Origin: Alphaproteobacteria bacterium
Lineage (GTDB): Bacteria > Pseudomonadota > Alphaproteobacteria > Ferrovibrionales > Ferrovibrionaceae
NCBI GenBank assembly: GCA_017307375.1
Contig: JAFKFH010000015.1
Span: 62,001-126,000 of the forward strand
Length of the DNA: 64,000 nt
Reading direction: 5' to 3'
Shown here: positions 62,485 to 64,000 of the stretch, piece after piece
Layout: each line of letters opens with the position of its first letter
Numbering within the stretch: the first letter of the stretch is position 1
Position numbers and translations under genes: made by a program
The notes under the pieces: generated by a model
What the model saw: the letters and a program-made list of their open reading frames with translations, nothing else
What the model was told of the DNA's origin: nothing
The model's database searches: none

Positions 62485-62850
62485 AGCGGCCGCCTGCTCG
62501 GCTATGTCTACGCCAGCCCCCACCGGGCCCGTGCCGCCTATCGCTGGTCGGTCGACGTGACGGCCTATGTCGCCGAGGGCGCGCGCCGCGGCGGCGTCGG
62601 CCGGGCGCTCTACGGCGCGCTGATCAAGATCCTGACCCGGCAGGGCTTCCATTCCGCCTATGCCGGTATCGCCTTGCCCAATGATGCCAGCGTGGCGCTG
62701 CACGAGGCGGTGGGGTTCGAGGCGCTCGGCATCTACCGCGAGGTCGGCTTCAAGCACGGCCGCTGGCACGATGTCGGCTGGTGGCGCCGGGCGCTGGCCC
62801 AGGCGGCGACGCCGAGTGAGCCGGTGAGGTTCTCCGAGCTCGATCTCTGA
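62485..62850 (+). pseudogene. 5'-truncated GNAT acetyltransferase (PAT-like)
   Basis: The frame is open only from 62485, just after an in-frame TGA, and begins mid-domain with GRLLGYVYASPHRARAAYRW followed by SVDVTAYVAEGARRGGVGRA (acetyl-CoA loop), then GFHSAYAGIALPNDASVALH and VGFKHGRWHDVGWW. This matches phosphinothricin-type N-acetyltransferases but lacks the first 70-80 residues. An internal GTG at 62557 could start a 97-aa product, unlikely to be functional. Confidence 0.75.
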
Positions 62851-62877
62851 TTCCGCAAGACATACGGATGGTGCGTC

Positions 62878-63627
62878 ATGCAAGAATTGTCGCGGGAAAT
62901 TCCGGACGTCGAGACCGTGTTGGCGCTCGAGCCCGAGGAACTAGGTGCCAAGATCCTGTTGCTTCTCCGGCAGCGCGAGCAGCGTAATCCCAGCGCCAGA
63001 GGCCTTCATCACTGCGGAAACCTGCAGAGAGAACCATTCTCCGAAACAGGAGGGATGGTCCACTATCCCCAAAGTCATCGGGATCAGTTCATCCTCGCGT
63101 TCTCTGAGGCGTGGGCATGGCTGGAAGCTCAAGGCCTTCTCGTACCTGCGCCCGGGACGAACGGATCGAGCGGTTGCCGGGTGCTCAGCCGGCGGGCGCG
63201 GCGCTTCGAAGATGCGGCTGACTTCGCTCGATATGCCGCCGCGCGGCGACTACCACGAGACAGCCTGCACCCCGATATCGCCGCCACCGTGTGGTCCGCG
63301 TTCATCCGCGGCGAATATGATGTTGCCGTTTTCCAGGCTATGAAGGCCGTAGAGGTCGCTGTACGTGACGCGTCTGGCTTGGGTGCTAGTGCAGTCGGCG
63401 TACGCTTGGCTCGCGCGGCATTCGCGCCAAAAAATGGTCCGCTGACCGACACGACCGTCGAAGAGGGCGAGCAGGTTGCTCGGATGGAATTGTTCGCCGG
63501 CGCGATCGGATCCTACAAAAACCCTCATTCCCATCGCGACGTGCCACTCGACGACCCGGCCGAAGCGATCGAGATCGTCCTGTTGGCCAATCACCTGCTG
63601 CGGATCGTTGATGCCCGTCGACCTTGA
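62878..63627 (+). CDS. TIGR02391 (Ymh) family protein, HEPN-like
   Basis: A 249-aa protein. The C-terminal half follows the TIGR02391 pattern: LHPDIAATVWSAFIRGEYDV, then AVFQAMKAVEVAVRDA, then ELFAGAIGSYKNPHSHRDVP. The conserved NPxSH element relates it to HEPN folds. Members are common in defence and mobile regions; their activity is not established. It follows the GNAT remnant by 27 bases and has its own ATG at 62878. Confidence 0.75.
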   Translation: MQELSREIPDVETVLALEPEELGAKILLLLRQREQRNPSARGLHHCGNLQREPFSETGGMVHYPQSHRDQFILAFSEAWAWLEAQGLLVPAPGTNGSSGCRVLSRRARRFEDAADFARYAAARRLPRDSLHPDIAATVWSAFIRGEYDVAVFQAMKAVEVAVRDASGLGASAVGVRLARAAFAPKNGPLTDTTVEEGEQVARMELFAGAIGSYKNPHSHRDVPLDDPAEAIEIVLLANHLLRIVDARRP

Positions 63628-63684
63628 ATGCCCCCTGGGCTGGTGAACTTTCGCCGGTCCAGACGGCCACTCGGACAGGACTCC

Positions 63685-64000
63685 TCACGATCCGCTATAT
63701 CGCCGCAACCTCAGCTCCACCTCGCGCCGCGGCAGGCGGCAGCGCGGATGAGCCGCGGTCCGGGATAGACAGTCGTGAAGGGTCGGATGGTCGCAGAGTC
63801 CGGCCCGCTCAATCTGGTCGACCACCCACAGCATGCCGTGAACCTCGAGGCCTTCGCCCTCGGCGTACTCGCGCAACCCGCCGTCGCCGGTCAACAAGGT
63901 CCATCGCCGGCCGCTGGCCAGCGCGAAGGCGAAGCTGTCAGCCACGGAGAGCCTCGGATTGGCCCGAACGACCCGCGTCGCATGCGCCACTTCCGCGCCG
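63685..64000 (-). CDS. PIN-domain protein (5' end outside window)
   Basis: The frame is open to the window's right edge. It shows the C-terminal half of a PIN domain: LSVADSFAFALASGRRWTLL with the Asp of VADSF, then TGDGGLREYAEGEGLEVHG. This resembles toxin-like PIN proteins of the DUF3368 or VapC sort. The catalytic N-terminal Asp would lie outside the window. No antitoxin gene follows downstream on this strand; one may precede it beyond the edge. Confidence 0.65.
   Translation of the reverse strand, partial: GAEVAHATRVVRANPRLSVADSFAFALASGRRWTLLTGDGGLREYAEGEGLEVHGMLWVVDQIERAGLCDHPTLHDCLSRTAAHPRCRLPRREVELRLRRYSGS

Noticed and set aside
1-64000. CRISPR arrays, tRNA, rRNA, plasmid replication or conjugation genes
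   Set aside because: None recognised by eye; the AcrVA2-like gene and the Tn7-like core are not accompanied by cas genes in this window.

Overview
The window is about 64 kb of GC-rich DNA from an alphaproteobacterium. Evidence for that group: a Ros/MucR-type regulator, an XRE regulator of a type common there, and a LexA box of the alphaproteobacterial GTTC-N7-GTTC form. The genus cannot be fixed from the sequence. There are no rRNA or tRNA genes, no CRISPR array and no core metabolic operon. The whole window reads as accessory DNA: an integrated element or megaplasmid region with nested insertions.

Region 1 (1-26.9 kb) is packed with small genes, mostly of unknown function, often overlapping by ATGA or GTGA. 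It contains a MazG-like protein, an adenine methyltransferase beside a PD-(D/E)XK nuclease, a protein built of tandem helix-turn-helix-like repeats, a WGR protein, a FitAB/VapBC toxin-antitoxin pair, a run of HEPN-, AP2- and PLD-like proteins, MucR, a secreted thermonuclease and two divergent SRAP genes around a LexA box. A 97-bp promoter/operator with a 15-bp palindrome occurs twice, inverted, and drives two separate operons. One of these ends in an AcrVA2-like anti-CRISPR homologue followed by an Aca-like HTH gene.

Region 2 (27-36.7 kb) resembles a defence island: a HEPN protein, a SIR2 protein and a Sll1717-type ATPase, then two paralogous helical proteins that bracket an HNH endonuclease and a serine recombinase.

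Region 3 (36.8-45 kb) is the core of a Tn7-like transposon (tnsA, tnsB, tnsC, tniQ on the minus strand). Its tnsB is cut by a complete IS66 element with an intact 8-bp target duplication, and the tnsA product lacks two expected catalytic residues. Three antitoxin genes without toxins (mazE-, abiEi- and fitA-like) follow at 45.3-46.6 kb.

Region 4 (47.8-62.1 kb) is a copper/silver resistance island: two TolC-family proteins, a multicopper oxidase, a cupredoxin, CusF, a two-component system, small secreted proteins, a CusCBA efflux pump and a glutaredoxin-MauE fusion. The right edge holds gene remnants, a TIGR02391 protein and a PIN-domain gene cut by the window end.
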